The position numbers were made by a program, and so were the translations under genes. DNA of 64,000 nucleotides from JAGVSV01 sp040766135 (GTDB lineage: Bacteria > Bacillota > Clostridia > Christensenellales > Aristaeellaceae), in NCBI GenBank assembly GCA_040766135.1, contig JAXGRA010000004.1:1-64000 (forward strand). The letters run 5' to 3'. The notes beneath the pieces are model-generated. The model saw nothing but the letters and a program-made list of their open reading frames with translations. It ran no database searches and was not told where the DNA came from. Below are positions 1 through 9,199 of the stretch, one piece after another (position 1 is the stretch's first letter; every line of letters starts with the position of its first letter).

Positions 1-1
1 A

Positions 2-15
2 GGGCCTCATGGCCC
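2..15 (-). terminator. Possible terminator stem cut by window edge
   Basis: GGGCC and GGCCC flank a four-base loop just downstream of the last gene of the leftmost minus-strand operon. The U-tract that would follow lies outside the window, so only the stem is visible. Confidence 0.3.
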
Positions 16-23
16 GCAGTTTG

Positions 24-947
24 TCACTCAGCGAGCTCATCACAATCCTCTATTTGCAACCATGCGGGGAAGCAGCGAGCAACAGCCTGTGCATAGGTTT
101 CTTGCGTGCTTAGGTATGCTTTTGTTGCTGATTCCAGCGTTTCCACTTGTTCTTCAGGTGTTGTAACGCGTAATGCTGTAGGGATTTCTTTCCCATCCAG
201 TACGTCGCGTACAAGGTTTTTTAAAAGCACATCAGTCCCCTGAAGCAGTATATACTCCGGTATGTTCAACAGGGCAGTATAATAGGTTTCATAGGGGATA
301 TCCAGCTCGTATATAGCAGATGCATGTGAAATGCCTATATAGCGTATGTGCCAGGGTTCATACCGATAGCCTGTTATCTCTCGCCATTCCTGTTTATACC
401 GTATGATAAAACCAAACCGATGTGCGTTTTGTGCCAACCAGATCCCCTCAGGAGACTCGCCAAATGCACGATTCAGGCGGGGCACGGTGGGGCTTTGTAC
501 GTCCATAGCGAGCCCCAACTGATGCTCGCTTGCGCCGGGCGGTGACACGGTACGCCATGCCTTTTGTTTTGTACCTACTTCCTTTACCTTGGCTTGGAAA
601 AGCAAATCCTGAATGCCAAAGCTGCGATAACCTGATGCTGCAAGCAGCGTGTGCTCCTCCTGCAGCGCTGCTTCAAACAAGGCCTCCAATGCGTGCGCTG
701 CTTCGGCGCGCAGCATAACAGCATCCTCCCGCCCTTTTTTGTTCAGGGCTACCTTGGGCACAACCAAGTCAGGTGGCACGTACTTCTTGGTTACCTTTCG
801 ATCACGATTCACCAAGCACAGTATACCATGGTATGAAAGGACCTGCGGCAAAGAAGGATCGTCTACCTGCACGGCACATGCCTGCGGCATTATCATCGCC
901 AGTAACAGAAAAAACGCCAGCAGCCTGGCGCCTTTGTATGTTCTCAT
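24..947 (-). CDS. VanY-type D-alanyl-D-alanine carboxypeptidase (copy 1)
   Basis: This 307-residue exported protein is of the VanY / peptidase M15B family, zinc enzymes that remove the terminal D-Ala from peptidoglycan stem peptides outside the membrane. An N-terminal hydrophobic signal (about residues 7-25) is followed by the family motifs: SGYRS, the zinc motif SEHQLGLAMD (SxHxxGxAxD pattern) and EPWH. A C-terminal tail of about 80 residues goes beyond the catalytic core. The ATG overlaps the stop of the upstream paralogue and GGAGG sits correctly before it, so translation is probably coupled. It is the last of three tandem paralogues. A Cys near the signal end (PQAC) does not fit a lipobox well. 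The family is clear; the exact substrate is inferred. Confidence 0.9.
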   Translation of the reverse strand: MRTYKGARLLAFFLLLAMIMPQACAVQVDDPSLPQVLSYHGILCLVNRDRKVTKKYVPPDLVVPKVALNKKGREDAVMLRAEAAHALEALFEAALQEEHTLLAASGYRSFGIQDLLFQAKVKEVGTKQKAWRTVSPPGASEHQLGLAMDVQSPTVPRLNRAFGESPEGIWLAQNAHRFGFIIRYKQEWREITGYRYEPWHIRYIGISHASAIYELDIPYETYYTALLNIPEYILLQGTDVLLKNLVRDVLDGKEIPTALRVTTPEEQVETLESATKAYLSTQETYAQAVARCFPAWLQIEDCDELAE

Positions 948-1765
948 TGCAATCCTCCGCCGAAGGATACCTCGCTGTCCCCTTCGCTGTCGGTCTGTGT
1001 CAAGGTAACGGCCTCTGGCAAGGCGGTTAAGCGCCGGGCCAGTGCGGCAAAATCGCCGCCTGCTGCTTCATAGTCTGCAATGGCAGCGCGGTATTCCTGC
1101 GTAAATTCTTCCAAGGTTAAGCCATTATCCATAATATATCGTGCGACCGGCTCCCCTACATAGCGGAAATGCCAGGGTTCGTAAATGATACCGGTGATAT
1201 CTTCTTTGCCCTCTAAATACCGCAGGATGAAGCCATATTCGGCACACACCGAGGCCATCCACTTCGCCTCGGCAGTTTCACCAAAGGCAGGCGTCATGCC
1301 TTCCTTGCGTGTCCACTCATAGTTAAGCACGTCCACGCCCAGCCCGGTCTGATGATCAGAAGAGCCCGGATAAGCTACCACGCCGTCATCTTTTTTATAC
1401 TTTTCCAGACGGTTGTGATACATGGTGTTCTGTGTCTGATAGCTGCGGTAGGCGCTTTTAATATACAGTGTATATCCGTTTTCTTGCGCAGCAGCAAACA
1501 TGGCCTCCAGGGCCAATGCGGCTTCCTTGCGCAGCTGTGGGTCTGCCACAACGCTGCGTACATTGACGCGTTGCAGGTTGCGCGGCACAAAATCACTGTC
1601 GAGCAATTCGTCCCGGCTGGCGATGGTCAAAAAACCGTTGCGGTTTTCCAAGATATCCGCAGTGATGGGATACACCCATTCAGGCTCCTGCCCCTCGCCC
1701 ATTGCTGCAAGCGGTATAAAAACCAGCAGCAGACTGAGCAGCAGCGCTATCCGTTGCCTCATCAT
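944..1765 (-). CDS. VanY-type D-alanyl-D-alanine carboxypeptidase (copy 2)
   Basis: A 273-residue member of the same M15B family with a clear signal peptide (residues 1-24, ending near AAMGEG). Catalytic landmarks are SAYRSYQTQ, SSDHQTGLGVD (zinc His/Asp motif, with Asp in place of the Glu seen in the other copies) and YEPWHFRYVG. It shares four bases with the next gene and overlaps the preceding copy's stop. GGGAGGG precedes an ATG-ATG pair. It is more diverged from copies 1 and 3 than they are from each other, suggesting an older duplication or a different substrate. It acts outside the membrane on D-Ala-ended peptides by family. Confidence 0.9.
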   Translation of the reverse strand: MMRQRIALLLSLLLVFIPLAAMGEGQEPEWVYPITADILENRNGFLTIASRDELLDSDFVPRNLQRVNVRSVVADPQLRKEAALALEAMFAAAQENGYTLYIKSAYRSYQTQNTMYHNRLEKYKKDDGVVAYPGSSDHQTGLGVDVLNYEWTRKEGMTPAFGETAEAKWMASVCAEYGFILRYLEGKEDITGIIYEPWHFRYVGEPVARYIMDNGLTLEEFTQEYRAAIADYEAAGGDFAALARRLTALPEAVTLTQTDSEGDSEVSFGGGLQ

Positions 1766-2448
1766 GGCTGTATCCCTCCCAGCAAGGATTGATTGAGCAT
1801 CGCCTCGGTCAATGCTTCTAAATAGATTTCCAGCGGCACATCCAGGCGATAAATCTGTTCTGCATGCTCCTTGCCCACATAGCGGATGTGCCAGGGCTCA
1901 TAGGCATAGCCGGTTATGTGCGTCCATTCCGCCTTGTAGCGGATAATATAACCAAAACGGTGCGCATTTTCGGCCACCCATTTGCCTTCCTTGGTTTTTC
2001 CAAACCCGGCATTCAGGCCTGTGCCGCTTTTACGGCCTATGTCCATGGCCAGTCCTAACTGATGCTCACTGCTGCCTGGTGGGGCTACCAGCAGCTGTGC
2101 CTTTTCAACGCTGCCGGTTCTTTTTATTTTGCGGTTATAGATGGCTTTTTGCTTGGCATAGCTGCGGTAGCCAGAGACTGCTTCCAGCACATATCCCTGC
2201 TCTTCCTTGGCGGCCTTGAACAGCTCCTCCAGGGCCAAAGCGGCCTCCGCGCGCATGGTGATGTTGCCGTACTGGGTATGTACCTTAGGGCGCACCAGGT
2301 CATCTGGCACATAATCCTGCGATAGTACATAGTCCCGGTTGACCAAATACAGCGATGCGCCCAGATTGGTGCGTTTGGCAATGGTATCCGCCCCTAGGCT
2401 GCCCAGGGACAGAATAATGGCAGTGATAGCGACAATGCGGTTTAGCAC
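1762..2448 (-). CDS. VanY-type D-alanyl-D-alanine carboxypeptidase (copy 3)
   Basis: A 228-residue, nearly minimal M15B carboxypeptidase. A short hydrophobic N-terminus (residues 4-18) may be a signal or a membrane anchor. Motifs SGYRSYAKQ, SSEHQLGLAMD and YEPWHIRYVG are all present. The start is GTG at 2448, supported by AGGAG seven bases upstream. The gene begins only four bases after the HflX stop, so it lies in the same transcription unit. It is the first of the three tandem copies in the direction of transcription and has the shortest C-terminus. Confidence 0.88.
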   Translation of the reverse strand: MLNRIVAITAIILSLGSLGADTIAKRTNLGASLYLVNRDYVLSQDYVPDDLVRPKVHTQYGNITMRAEAALALEELFKAAKEEQGYVLEAVSGYRSYAKQKAIYNRKIKRTGSVEKAQLLVAPPGSSEHQLGLAMDIGRKSGTGLNAGFGKTKEGKWVAENAHRFGYIIRYKAEWTHITGYAYEPWHIRYVGKEHAEQIYRLDVPLEIYLEALTEAMLNQSLLGGIQP

Positions 2449-2452
2449 GTGT

Positions 2453-4234
2453 TTACTCCTGTAATGCTTGATTGAGTTGGTATTTGGCCAGCACGCGGTG
2501 GATACCCTGCACAGGGCCTGCCACCGTTACCAGCGTGCCGCTGTCCAGGTGTTCCTCATTTTCCAGGCGTCCGACGCTGCGCAGCTCATGCAATGCGCCA
2601 TAATCGGCAAAGGGCACCAGCACCTGGACGGACGTTTCCTGTGTGCGCAGGGTCGCTGAAATGGCCTGTAGCAGTTCCTCCATGCCCTCGCCGGTGCGTG
2701 CAGATACTTGCAAGGCGCCGGGCAGTTCGGGCATTGCATCGCGCCCGACCAAGTCCCATTTGTTCAGCACCTCAATGCGCGGCTGGGTATCTGCTCCCAG
2801 GCTGGATAGCACATGATTCACCACCCGGCGTTGCTCCATCCACTCCGGATTGGCGGCGTCATGCACCAGCACCAGCACATCGGCCAGCACAGCTTCCTCT
2901 AAGGTAGAATGAAAAGCCTCAACGAGTTCTGTGGGAAGTTTGCTGATAAAACCGACCGAGTCTACCAAAATAAACTCCCCGCCGTCCGGCAGCACCATGC
3001 GCCGGGACACCGCATCCAGCGTGGCAAACAGCAGATTTTCTACATAGACATCCGCACCCGACAGACGGTTTAGCAGGCTGGACTTGCCTGCGTTGGTATA
3101 CCCGACCAGCGCCACCACCGGCACGGCTGATCGCTCGCGGTTGCGGCGGCGCAGGGCACGCTGTTTGACCAGTTCATCCAGTTCCCCACGCAGGGCATTG
3201 ATGCGGCCGCGGATGTAGCGCCTGTCCATTTCCAGCTTGCTTTCGCCAGGGCCGCGCGTGCGTGTGCCCACGCCGGATGTGATGCGCGAAAGTACCAGGC
3301 CCTTGCCAATCAGTCGGCTGGCACGGTAGTTCAACTGCGCCAATTCCACCTGTAGCTTCCCTTCATGCGTGGTGGCGCGCTGCGCAAAAATTTCCAAAAT
3401 CAAAGTGGTGCGGTCCAGCACCTTGAGGCCGATGATGCTTTCTAAATTGTTTTGCTGGGCATTGGTAAGCTCATCATCCACGATGACGGCATCCGCTTGC
3501 AGCGCTTGCGCTTCCAGTGCAATCTCCTGTGCCTTGCCGCTGCCCACATAGGTGGCCGGGTCAGGCCGTGTCTTCAGCTGCGCCGAGCGCCCCACCACGA
3601 TCAGCCCTATGCTTTCACACAGCGCTTCCAGTTCATCCAAGTCCTCTACTCTGGACAAGCCCACGATCAAGGCATGCTCCTGTTCTGACTTGGTCTCCAG
3701 CTGGGCGTCGGATCGTATGCTGTCGCTGACCAAGATGCGGGCCATCCATTCTTCCTGCGGGATATCTGGAAGCGCCACCAACGGCGTCAGTTCGGGCTGG
3801 CCTTCCTGATCCTGGATGCCATGAAAGGCAGCCGATACGCCGGTAGCCTGGCCCTGTGCGCTTACCCCTATCGCACACATGGCATCTAACATCAGCGTTT
3901 TGAGTGCAGACAAATCCACATCCGAAAGCTCAGCACTGCCGCCCGGATGGGTATGGATACACCGGACGCCGGACAGGCGCGCTTCATTGCGCCTTAAGCG
4001 TACATCGGCCAGTTCTACGTTATCGACCGTGCCGATGGTTACATCCATCACACGGCCGGAGCGCGCGATATACACCGCAATTTCGCGGTTGATGCGCGCG
4101 GATAAGCTTGCCATGGCGCTGCCCAAATCCTCGGGCAAAAATTCATCGCGGCCAATGGGATAGTCGTAGAGGGTTTCCATTTCCTCCAGCAGGGTTTTGC
4201 GTACACCCTCAGTATTTCCGTGAATCTCCGCCAT
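2453..4234 (-). CDS. hflX: GTPase HflX with an N-terminal JAMM-like domain
   Basis: HflX is a ribosome-binding GTPase that splits stalled or 100S ribosomes under stress. I chose the ATG at 4234 (593 residues) because GGGAGA precedes it and it lies just after the desulfurase stop; an in-frame extension upstream would overlap that gene. From about residue 190 it is a normal HflX: N-terminal ATP-binding-like domain, glycine-rich RGPGESKLE linker, G1 GYTNAGKSS, G3 DSVGF and a C-terminal domain. Residues 40-130 carry a complete JAMM/MPN pattern: Glu51, then His94-x-His96, Ser104 and Asp107 (HxHx7Sx2D), as in RadC and JAB1 metalloproteins. Usual HflX is about 400-430 residues, so this is a fusion. 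The GTPase call is firm; activity of the extra domain is inference. Confidence 0.92.
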   Translation of the reverse strand: MAEIHGNTEGVRKTLLEEMETLYDYPIGRDEFLPEDLGSAMASLSARINREIAVYIARSGRVMDVTIGTVDNVELADVRLRRNEARLSGVRCIHTHPGGSAELSDVDLSALKTLMLDAMCAIGVSAQGQATGVSAAFHGIQDQEGQPELTPLVALPDIPQEEWMARILVSDSIRSDAQLETKSEQEHALIVGLSRVEDLDELEALCESIGLIVVGRSAQLKTRPDPATYVGSGKAQEIALEAQALQADAVIVDDELTNAQQNNLESIIGLKVLDRTTLILEIFAQRATTHEGKLQVELAQLNYRASRLIGKGLVLSRITSGVGTRTRGPGESKLEMDRRYIRGRINALRGELDELVKQRALRRRNRERSAVPVVALVGYTNAGKSSLLNRLSGADVYVENLLFATLDAVSRRMVLPDGGEFILVDSVGFISKLPTELVEAFHSTLEEAVLADVLVLVHDAANPEWMEQRRVVNHVLSSLGADTQPRIEVLNKWDLVGRDAMPELPGALQVSARTGEGMEELLQAISATLRTQETSVQVLVPFADYGALHELRSVGRLENEEHLDSGTLVTVAGPVQGIHRVLAKYQLNQALQE

Positions 4235-4268
4235 CGTATCTCCCGGCAATAAGCCTTGTTGTAAAGCA

Positions 4269-5402
4269 TTAGTGTACGCGCAGGTCGGCCACCAGTTGGG
4301 GCAGCACCTGCAGCACCTGGTCGATTTCGTCCAATGTGTTGCCATCGGACAATGAAAAGCGTATGGCGCTGCGCGCCTGTGCACGGGTGCGCCCCATGGC
4401 GGTCAGCACATGTGAAGGCTCCAGCACGCCCGATGTACAAGCCGCGCCTGAGGATGCCGCAATACCCAGCAAATCCAGCCGGAGTAGCAGCACCTCACCT
4501 TCGATGCCATCAAAGTATACATTGACATTATTGGCAAGCCGCAAAGTCTGATGCCCGTTCAGATGCGCGCCCGGTATATTGGACAGAATACCCTCTATCA
4601 ACCGGTCGCGCAGCGCGCGCACGCGCGGTACAGCCTCTTCCTTGTTTTCCTGAGTCAAACAGAGGGCCGTGCCCATGCCCACAATGCCCGCAACGTTCTC
4701 AGTGCCTGCGCGGCGTCCGGTTTCCTGCGCACCGCCATGCAGCAACGGCCGGATGGGCGTCCCTCTTCGCACATATAATGCGCCTACGCCCTTGGGCCCA
4801 TGGAATTTGTGTGCAGACAGGGATAGTAAATCGGCCTGCCAGGCATTGACATCCACATCAACTGCGCCCATGGCCTGCACCGCATCCACATGGAAAGGAA
4901 TGCCGTGCTCGCGTGCGATGAAGCCAATTTCCTTAACCGGCTGCAATGTACCCACCTCATTATTGGCAGCCATGACCGAAATCAGGCCGGTATCCGGGGT
5001 AATGGCTCGCCGGACATCATCAGGATGTACCAGCCCATTGCTATCCACCGGCACCAGGGTGACCGGGTGCCCCCGCTGTTGAAGCCACAAACAGGTATTC
5101 AGCACCGCGTGATGCTCTACCGCGCTGGTTACAATATGGCAACCTGGGCGTGCGGCCTCTGCCACGCCCTTAATGGCCCAGTTATCACTTTCCGTGCCGC
5201 TGCCGGTAAAGAACACTTCATTGGCATTGGCACCAATCGCATCCGCCACCTCCCGGCGCGCCTGCTCCACGGCTTTGCGCGAGGCGCGTGCCAATGCGTG
5301 CACGCCGGATGCATTGCCATAATCCTCTGTATAAAAGCGCAGCATGCTGTCCAGCACGCGGGGACTCACCATGGTGGTGGCTGCATTGTCCAGGTAGATC
5401 AT
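4269..5402 (-). CDS. Cysteine desulfurase (NifS/IscS-like)
   Basis: This PLP-dependent enzyme takes sulfur from cysteine as a persulfide for Fe-S cluster or thio-cofactor synthesis. It is 377 residues, the usual length. MIYLDNAATT at the N-terminus, the PLP lysine in SAHKFHGPKG and the persulfide cysteine in SSGAACTSG are all visible. The ATG at 5402 is favoured over one six bases upstream because AGGAG is seven bases from it. No iscU-like scaffold gene is adjacent; it lies between recG and hflX in one operon, so the sulfur acceptor cannot be read from context. Confidence 0.92.
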   Translation of the reverse strand: MIYLDNAATTMVSPRVLDSMLRFYTEDYGNASGVHALARASRKAVEQARREVADAIGANANEVFFTGSGTESDNWAIKGVAEAARPGCHIVTSAVEHHAVLNTCLWLQQRGHPVTLVPVDSNGLVHPDDVRRAITPDTGLISVMAANNEVGTLQPVKEIGFIAREHGIPFHVDAVQAMGAVDVDVNAWQADLLSLSAHKFHGPKGVGALYVRRGTPIRPLLHGGAQETGRRAGTENVAGIVGMGTALCLTQENKEEAVPRVRALRDRLIEGILSNIPGAHLNGHQTLRLANNVNVYFDGIEGEVLLLRLDLLGIAASSGAACTSGVLEPSHVLTAMGRTRAQARSAIRFSLSDGNTLDEIDQVLQVLPQLVADLRVH

Positions 5403-5477
5403 CCGCATTCTCCTTTGCCCTGTGCGGATTTGATCGTAACATCGGCCACAGAGGGTGTCAAGGCAGGCAACGCCACG

Positions 5478-7532
5478 TTAATGCATGGCAATGTCTTTGA
5501 CCGCACGCTCATATTTGACCATAGCAACCTGCTGTACCTGCGCCCATTCTGCCGAAAACGCCGGGTTTTGCACCAAATCCTGCACGCAGGCGCGCGTTTC
5601 CTCTATCAACGGCATATCGCTCAGGCCCAGCGCATCGGGGGCAAAATGTCCATGCTGCCGCGTGCCTAAGAAATCCCCCGGCCCACGCAATTGTAAATCT
5701 TTTTCAGCAATGGCAAAGCCATCCTGGCTGACGCACAGCGCCTTGAGCCGATCATTTGCGTCCCCCAGCAGAAAACACCAGCTGCGCTTATCGCCGCGCC
5801 CCACGCGCCCGCGTAATTGATGCAACTGTGACAGCCCAAACCGGTCAGCGCCTTCAATGACCATGATCGTGGCATTGGGGTTATCCACGCCCACCTCCAC
5901 CACCGTGGTAGCCACCAGCACCTGGATTTTCCCCGCCCGAAATTGAGAAAGCGTTTCTTCCTTTTCCTGGGAAGTCTGGCTGCCATACGCAAGGCCAAGT
6001 TTCAACCCTTTCAGACCACCGATGGATAGCTCTGCAAATACGCCGCGTGCGCTTGCAGCATCACTCTCTTCGTTTTCCTCCAACAGTGGACACACCACAT
6101 AGGCCTGTTCGCCGGCCTGCACGCGCTGGCGGATGAAAGCGTACATATCTTCACGCTTGTGTGCGGGTACGATATGCGTTTGAACAGGCTGGCGGCCCTT
6201 GGGCATCTCGTTGAGCACGGTCACATCTAGGTCACCATACACAACCATGGCCAACGTTCGCGGAATGGGCGTGGCGGACATGACCAGCACATGCGGGGAT
6301 ATGTCCTGTGTTTCCTCCAGTCGCCCGCGCTGGCGGACGCCAAAGCGGTGCTGTTCATCGGTGATGACCAGTCCAAGGTTTTGATACTGCACCTGCTCAC
6401 CCAACAGCGCATGGGTGCCAATGACCAGCTGCCAGGCCCCGGAAGCAATGGCATCCAGGGCCTCGCGCCTTTCAGCGCTGCGCATGCCGCCCAGCAGCAG
6501 GCCGCAGCCAATGCCCTGCGGCTCCAGATAGCGCCGGGCGCTTTCCAAATGCTGGCGCGCCAGGATTTCTGTGGGCACCATCAAAGCGCTCTGATAGCCA
6601 TTGGAGGCAACCACTGCAACCGCCCCCAGCGCAACCGCCGTTTTGCCCGACCCCACATCGCCCTGCAACAGCCTGCGCATCTGCCTGCCGCTGTCCATAT
6701 CGCCTGCAATGATGTTCAGCGCCTTTTGTTGTGCTAAAGTGGGTTGGAACGGAAAAGCAGCCCAAAAGCCCTCCGCAAAGCCGGGCGGGGCAGCCAACCG
6801 GATGCCTTGGCTGACGCTCCCACGCAGCAGCCGAATGACCGTCTGGTATAAAAGCAGGTTTTCAAAGGCAAAGCGTCGCTTGGCTTTACGCAGCTGCTCC
6901 TGATCCGCAGGCGCATGTGCTGCATGAAGGGCCTGTGCAAGCCCCATCAGTCCATGCCGCTCTCGCAACCCATCAGGCAGCGTTTCCGGGCAAATGTCCT
7001 CGACATAGGGCAACACATCCCGTACGCAAGCTGCTCGTGTTTTGGCCGGTACATTATCGATAGGCCGGTAAACGGGAAGGATGCCACGCTCCATAACACG
7101 GGCCGGGTTTTGCAGCGACAGGGAATCCTTATAACGCTCTACACAGCCATATAGTACCAGCACATCGCCTCGGCGCAGCTGCTTAGCCATCCAGGGCTGG
7201 TTAAACCAAACCAGCCCCAAACCGCCGGTGTCATCGCGCAGAAAGCCCTGCACCACGCTTAATTTGCCATTATAGCGCAGACGCAGTTGTTCCAACGTGC
7301 CGGCTACACAAACGGTTTCGCCAGCCTTAAGGTTGCAGATATTCATCGTGCGAGAGGTGTCCTGATAGGCAACCGGGATATCCATCAGCAAATCAACAAC
7401 CGTATGAATGCCTGCCTGATGCAGCGCCTGCACCCGCGCCTTACCCAGGCCGCGCAAATCCTGTAATCGCAGCTGACGAGGCTGGATGGAAAAAGGGCCG
7501 CCTGCGGCGGCCCCTGTATCTTGTGTTGTCAT
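5478..7532 (-). CDS. recG: ATP-dependent DNA helicase RecG
   Basis: RecG reverses stalled replication forks and migrates branched DNA. The protein is 684 residues, typical for the family. It has an N-terminal wedge/OB domain (about residues 50-150), Walker A GDVGSGKTAVA, the DEQH box (ITDEQHRFG), the SATPIPRT motif, and C-terminal motifs ending with LQLRGPGDFLGTRQHG. The start ATG at 7532 overlaps the yloV stop (ATGA), which fits translational coupling; a longer in-frame reading would run into yloV. The yloU-yloV-recG order is common in Firmicutes. Confidence 0.95.
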   Translation of the reverse strand: MTTQDTGAAAGGPFSIQPRQLRLQDLRGLGKARVQALHQAGIHTVVDLLMDIPVAYQDTSRTMNICNLKAGETVCVAGTLEQLRLRYNGKLSVVQGFLRDDTGGLGLVWFNQPWMAKQLRRGDVLVLYGCVERYKDSLSLQNPARVMERGILPVYRPIDNVPAKTRAACVRDVLPYVEDICPETLPDGLRERHGLMGLAQALHAAHAPADQEQLRKAKRRFAFENLLLYQTVIRLLRGSVSQGIRLAAPPGFAEGFWAAFPFQPTLAQQKALNIIAGDMDSGRQMRRLLQGDVGSGKTAVALGAVAVVASNGYQSALMVPTEILARQHLESARRYLEPQGIGCGLLLGGMRSAERREALDAIASGAWQLVIGTHALLGEQVQYQNLGLVITDEQHRFGVRQRGRLEETQDISPHVLVMSATPIPRTLAMVVYGDLDVTVLNEMPKGRQPVQTHIVPAHKREDMYAFIRQRVQAGEQAYVVCPLLEENEESDAASARGVFAELSIGGLKGLKLGLAYGSQTSQEKEETLSQFRAGKIQVLVATTVVEVGVDNPNATIMVIEGADRFGLSQLHQLRGRVGRGDKRSWCFLLGDANDRLKALCVSQDGFAIAEKDLQLRGPGDFLGTRQHGHFAPDALGLSDMPLIEETRACVQDLVQNPAFSAEWAQVQQVAMVKYERAVKDIAMH

Positions 7533-9172
7533 TCGACCGACAGCAGGTAATAGTACAACGGCTGACCGCCGGAGTGTACCTCTACATCGCAGGTGCAAAA
7601 CTCTTCTGCTACCTTGGCTGCCAGGTTTTCAGCATCCTCACGCTGCGTATCTTCGCCATAATAAACGGTAATGAGGCCATCGTCCTCCGTGACCAAGCCG
7701 CGCAGCAACTCCATAGAAATGGCATCGGTGGAATCGCCGCTGCATGTCACTTCGCCATTGGTCAGGCCGATAATGCTGCCGGCCTTGATGTGCATGTCCT
7801 GATATTCAGAATCGCGCACAGCATAGGTTACCGTGCCGGTACGCACACGCTGGGCCGCTTCATTCATGCGCTGTTCGTTGTCCTCCGCCGGGAAATCTGG
7901 CTGGAAAGCAACGACAGCAGCAATGCCCATCGCCACGTTTTTGGTGGGGATAACGATCACGCGTTTTTCGGATAGTTCTGCCACCTGGCGCGCCGCCAGC
8001 GTGATGTTGCCGTTGTTGGGCAACACAAAGACAGTATCTGCGGGCACGCTGTCCACAGCCTTTTGCAGATCCTCAATGCTGGGGTTCATGGTCTGGCCGC
8101 CGTCCACTACACTGTCTACACCCAAATCCTTAAAGATGGCCGAAAAACCCTGCCCCAGCGATACCGACACCATACCAAAATCTTTTAGCGGTGCCGCAGG
8201 AGTATCCAGCGCATCTTTTTCGCGCTTCTGCTGCAGCATGTTATCGATCTTGATTTCATCCATTTCGCCCAGCATTGCAGCATATTGCAGCGCTTTGCCC
8301 GGCTCATTGGTGTGCACATGCACTTTCAGCAATGTCTGATCGCCTACTACCATCACACAGTCGCCAATACGGTTAAGTTTGCGGCGGAAAGAAACGATGT
8401 CGGCTTCCCGCACCTCTGGCAACAGGTTTTGCACCAAGAACTCGGTACAATACGCAAAGTGAATCTCATCAAGCGCATCATGGTCATCCACGATTTCCGC
8501 TTCTGTGTGGAAATCACCAGACATATCAACCTGGGCATCCTCAATCTGCTCGCCACGCAACACGGCGTCAGCGCCGGTAAGCAACAGCAGCAGGCCACGG
8601 CCGCCGGCATCCACCACACCAGCCTGTTTAAGCACGGGCAGCATTTCCTGCGTTTGTTTGAGGATGCTTTCACCGCTGGTCAATACGACACGGAACAGCG
8701 CTAAAACGTCATTCGGTTGCTGTTGTGCCTGTTTGACGGCGTGTTCTGCAATCACACGCGCGACAGTCAGAATGGTGCCTTCCTTGGGTTTCATTACTGC
8801 TTTGTATGCCGTATCTGCGCTGACTTTAAACGCATCGGCAATCTGGACAGGGGTGGCTTTGTCCACACCATCCAGAGACTTGGCAAAGCCGCGGAACAGC
8901 TGCGACAAAATAACACCGCTGTTGCCCCGGGCACCGCGCAACGCACCTTTGGCCAAGGCCGCCGCCGCCTGGCTTGTAGTGGTCAGCTCCTTGCCGTTCA
9001 TTTCACGCACGGCAGAAATCATGGTCATAGACATATTCGTGCCCGTGTCACCATCCGGGACAGGGAACACATTAAGCGCATTGACTGCGTCGCGGTTTTT
9101 TTCTAAAAGCGCAGCGCCAGCGATGACCATTTCACGCATCATCACGGCATCCACGTAAGTGATGTCAGGCAA
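7529..9172 (-). CDS. YloV/FakA-like kinase (Dak2 domain)
   Basis: A 547-residue homologue of YloV/FakA, the ATP-binding subunit of fatty-acid kinase, which phosphorylates fatty acids presented by FakB (DegV-type) proteins. The N-terminal DhaL/Dak2 domain carries the nucleotide and Mg motif NVFPVPDGDTGTNM (about residues 35-50). A glycine-rich GARGNSGVILSQ follows, and the C-terminal domain contains the DTVFVLPNNGN stretch of this family. It lies directly downstream of yloU and overlaps recG. No fakB is in the window, so fatty-acid kinase activity rests on homology. Confidence 0.88.
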   Translation of the reverse strand: MPDITYVDAVMMREMVIAGAALLEKNRDAVNALNVFPVPDGDTGTNMSMTMISAVREMNGKELTTTSQAAAALAKGALRGARGNSGVILSQLFRGFAKSLDGVDKATPVQIADAFKVSADTAYKAVMKPKEGTILTVARVIAEHAVKQAQQQPNDVLALFRVVLTSGESILKQTQEMLPVLKQAGVVDAGGRGLLLLLTGADAVLRGEQIEDAQVDMSGDFHTEAEIVDDHDALDEIHFAYCTEFLVQNLLPEVREADIVSFRRKLNRIGDCVMVVGDQTLLKVHVHTNEPGKALQYAAMLGEMDEIKIDNMLQQKREKDALDTPAAPLKDFGMVSVSLGQGFSAIFKDLGVDSVVDGGQTMNPSIEDLQKAVDSVPADTVFVLPNNGNITLAARQVAELSEKRVIVIPTKNVAMGIAAVVAFQPDFPAEDNEQRMNEAAQRVRTGTVTYAVRDSEYQDMHIKAGSIIGLTNGEVTCSGDSTDAISMELLRGLVTEDDGLITVYYGEDTQREDAENLAAKVAEEFCTCDVEVHSGGQPLYYYLLSVE

Positions 9173-9199
9173 AACTATCCCTCCGTTCAGAGCGGCCGC

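Noticed and set aside
4235..4384. N-terminal extension of HflX overlapping the desulfurase gene
   Set aside because: The extra 50 residues are an out-of-frame reading of the desulfurase coding end, and ATG 4234 has a clear ribosome site.
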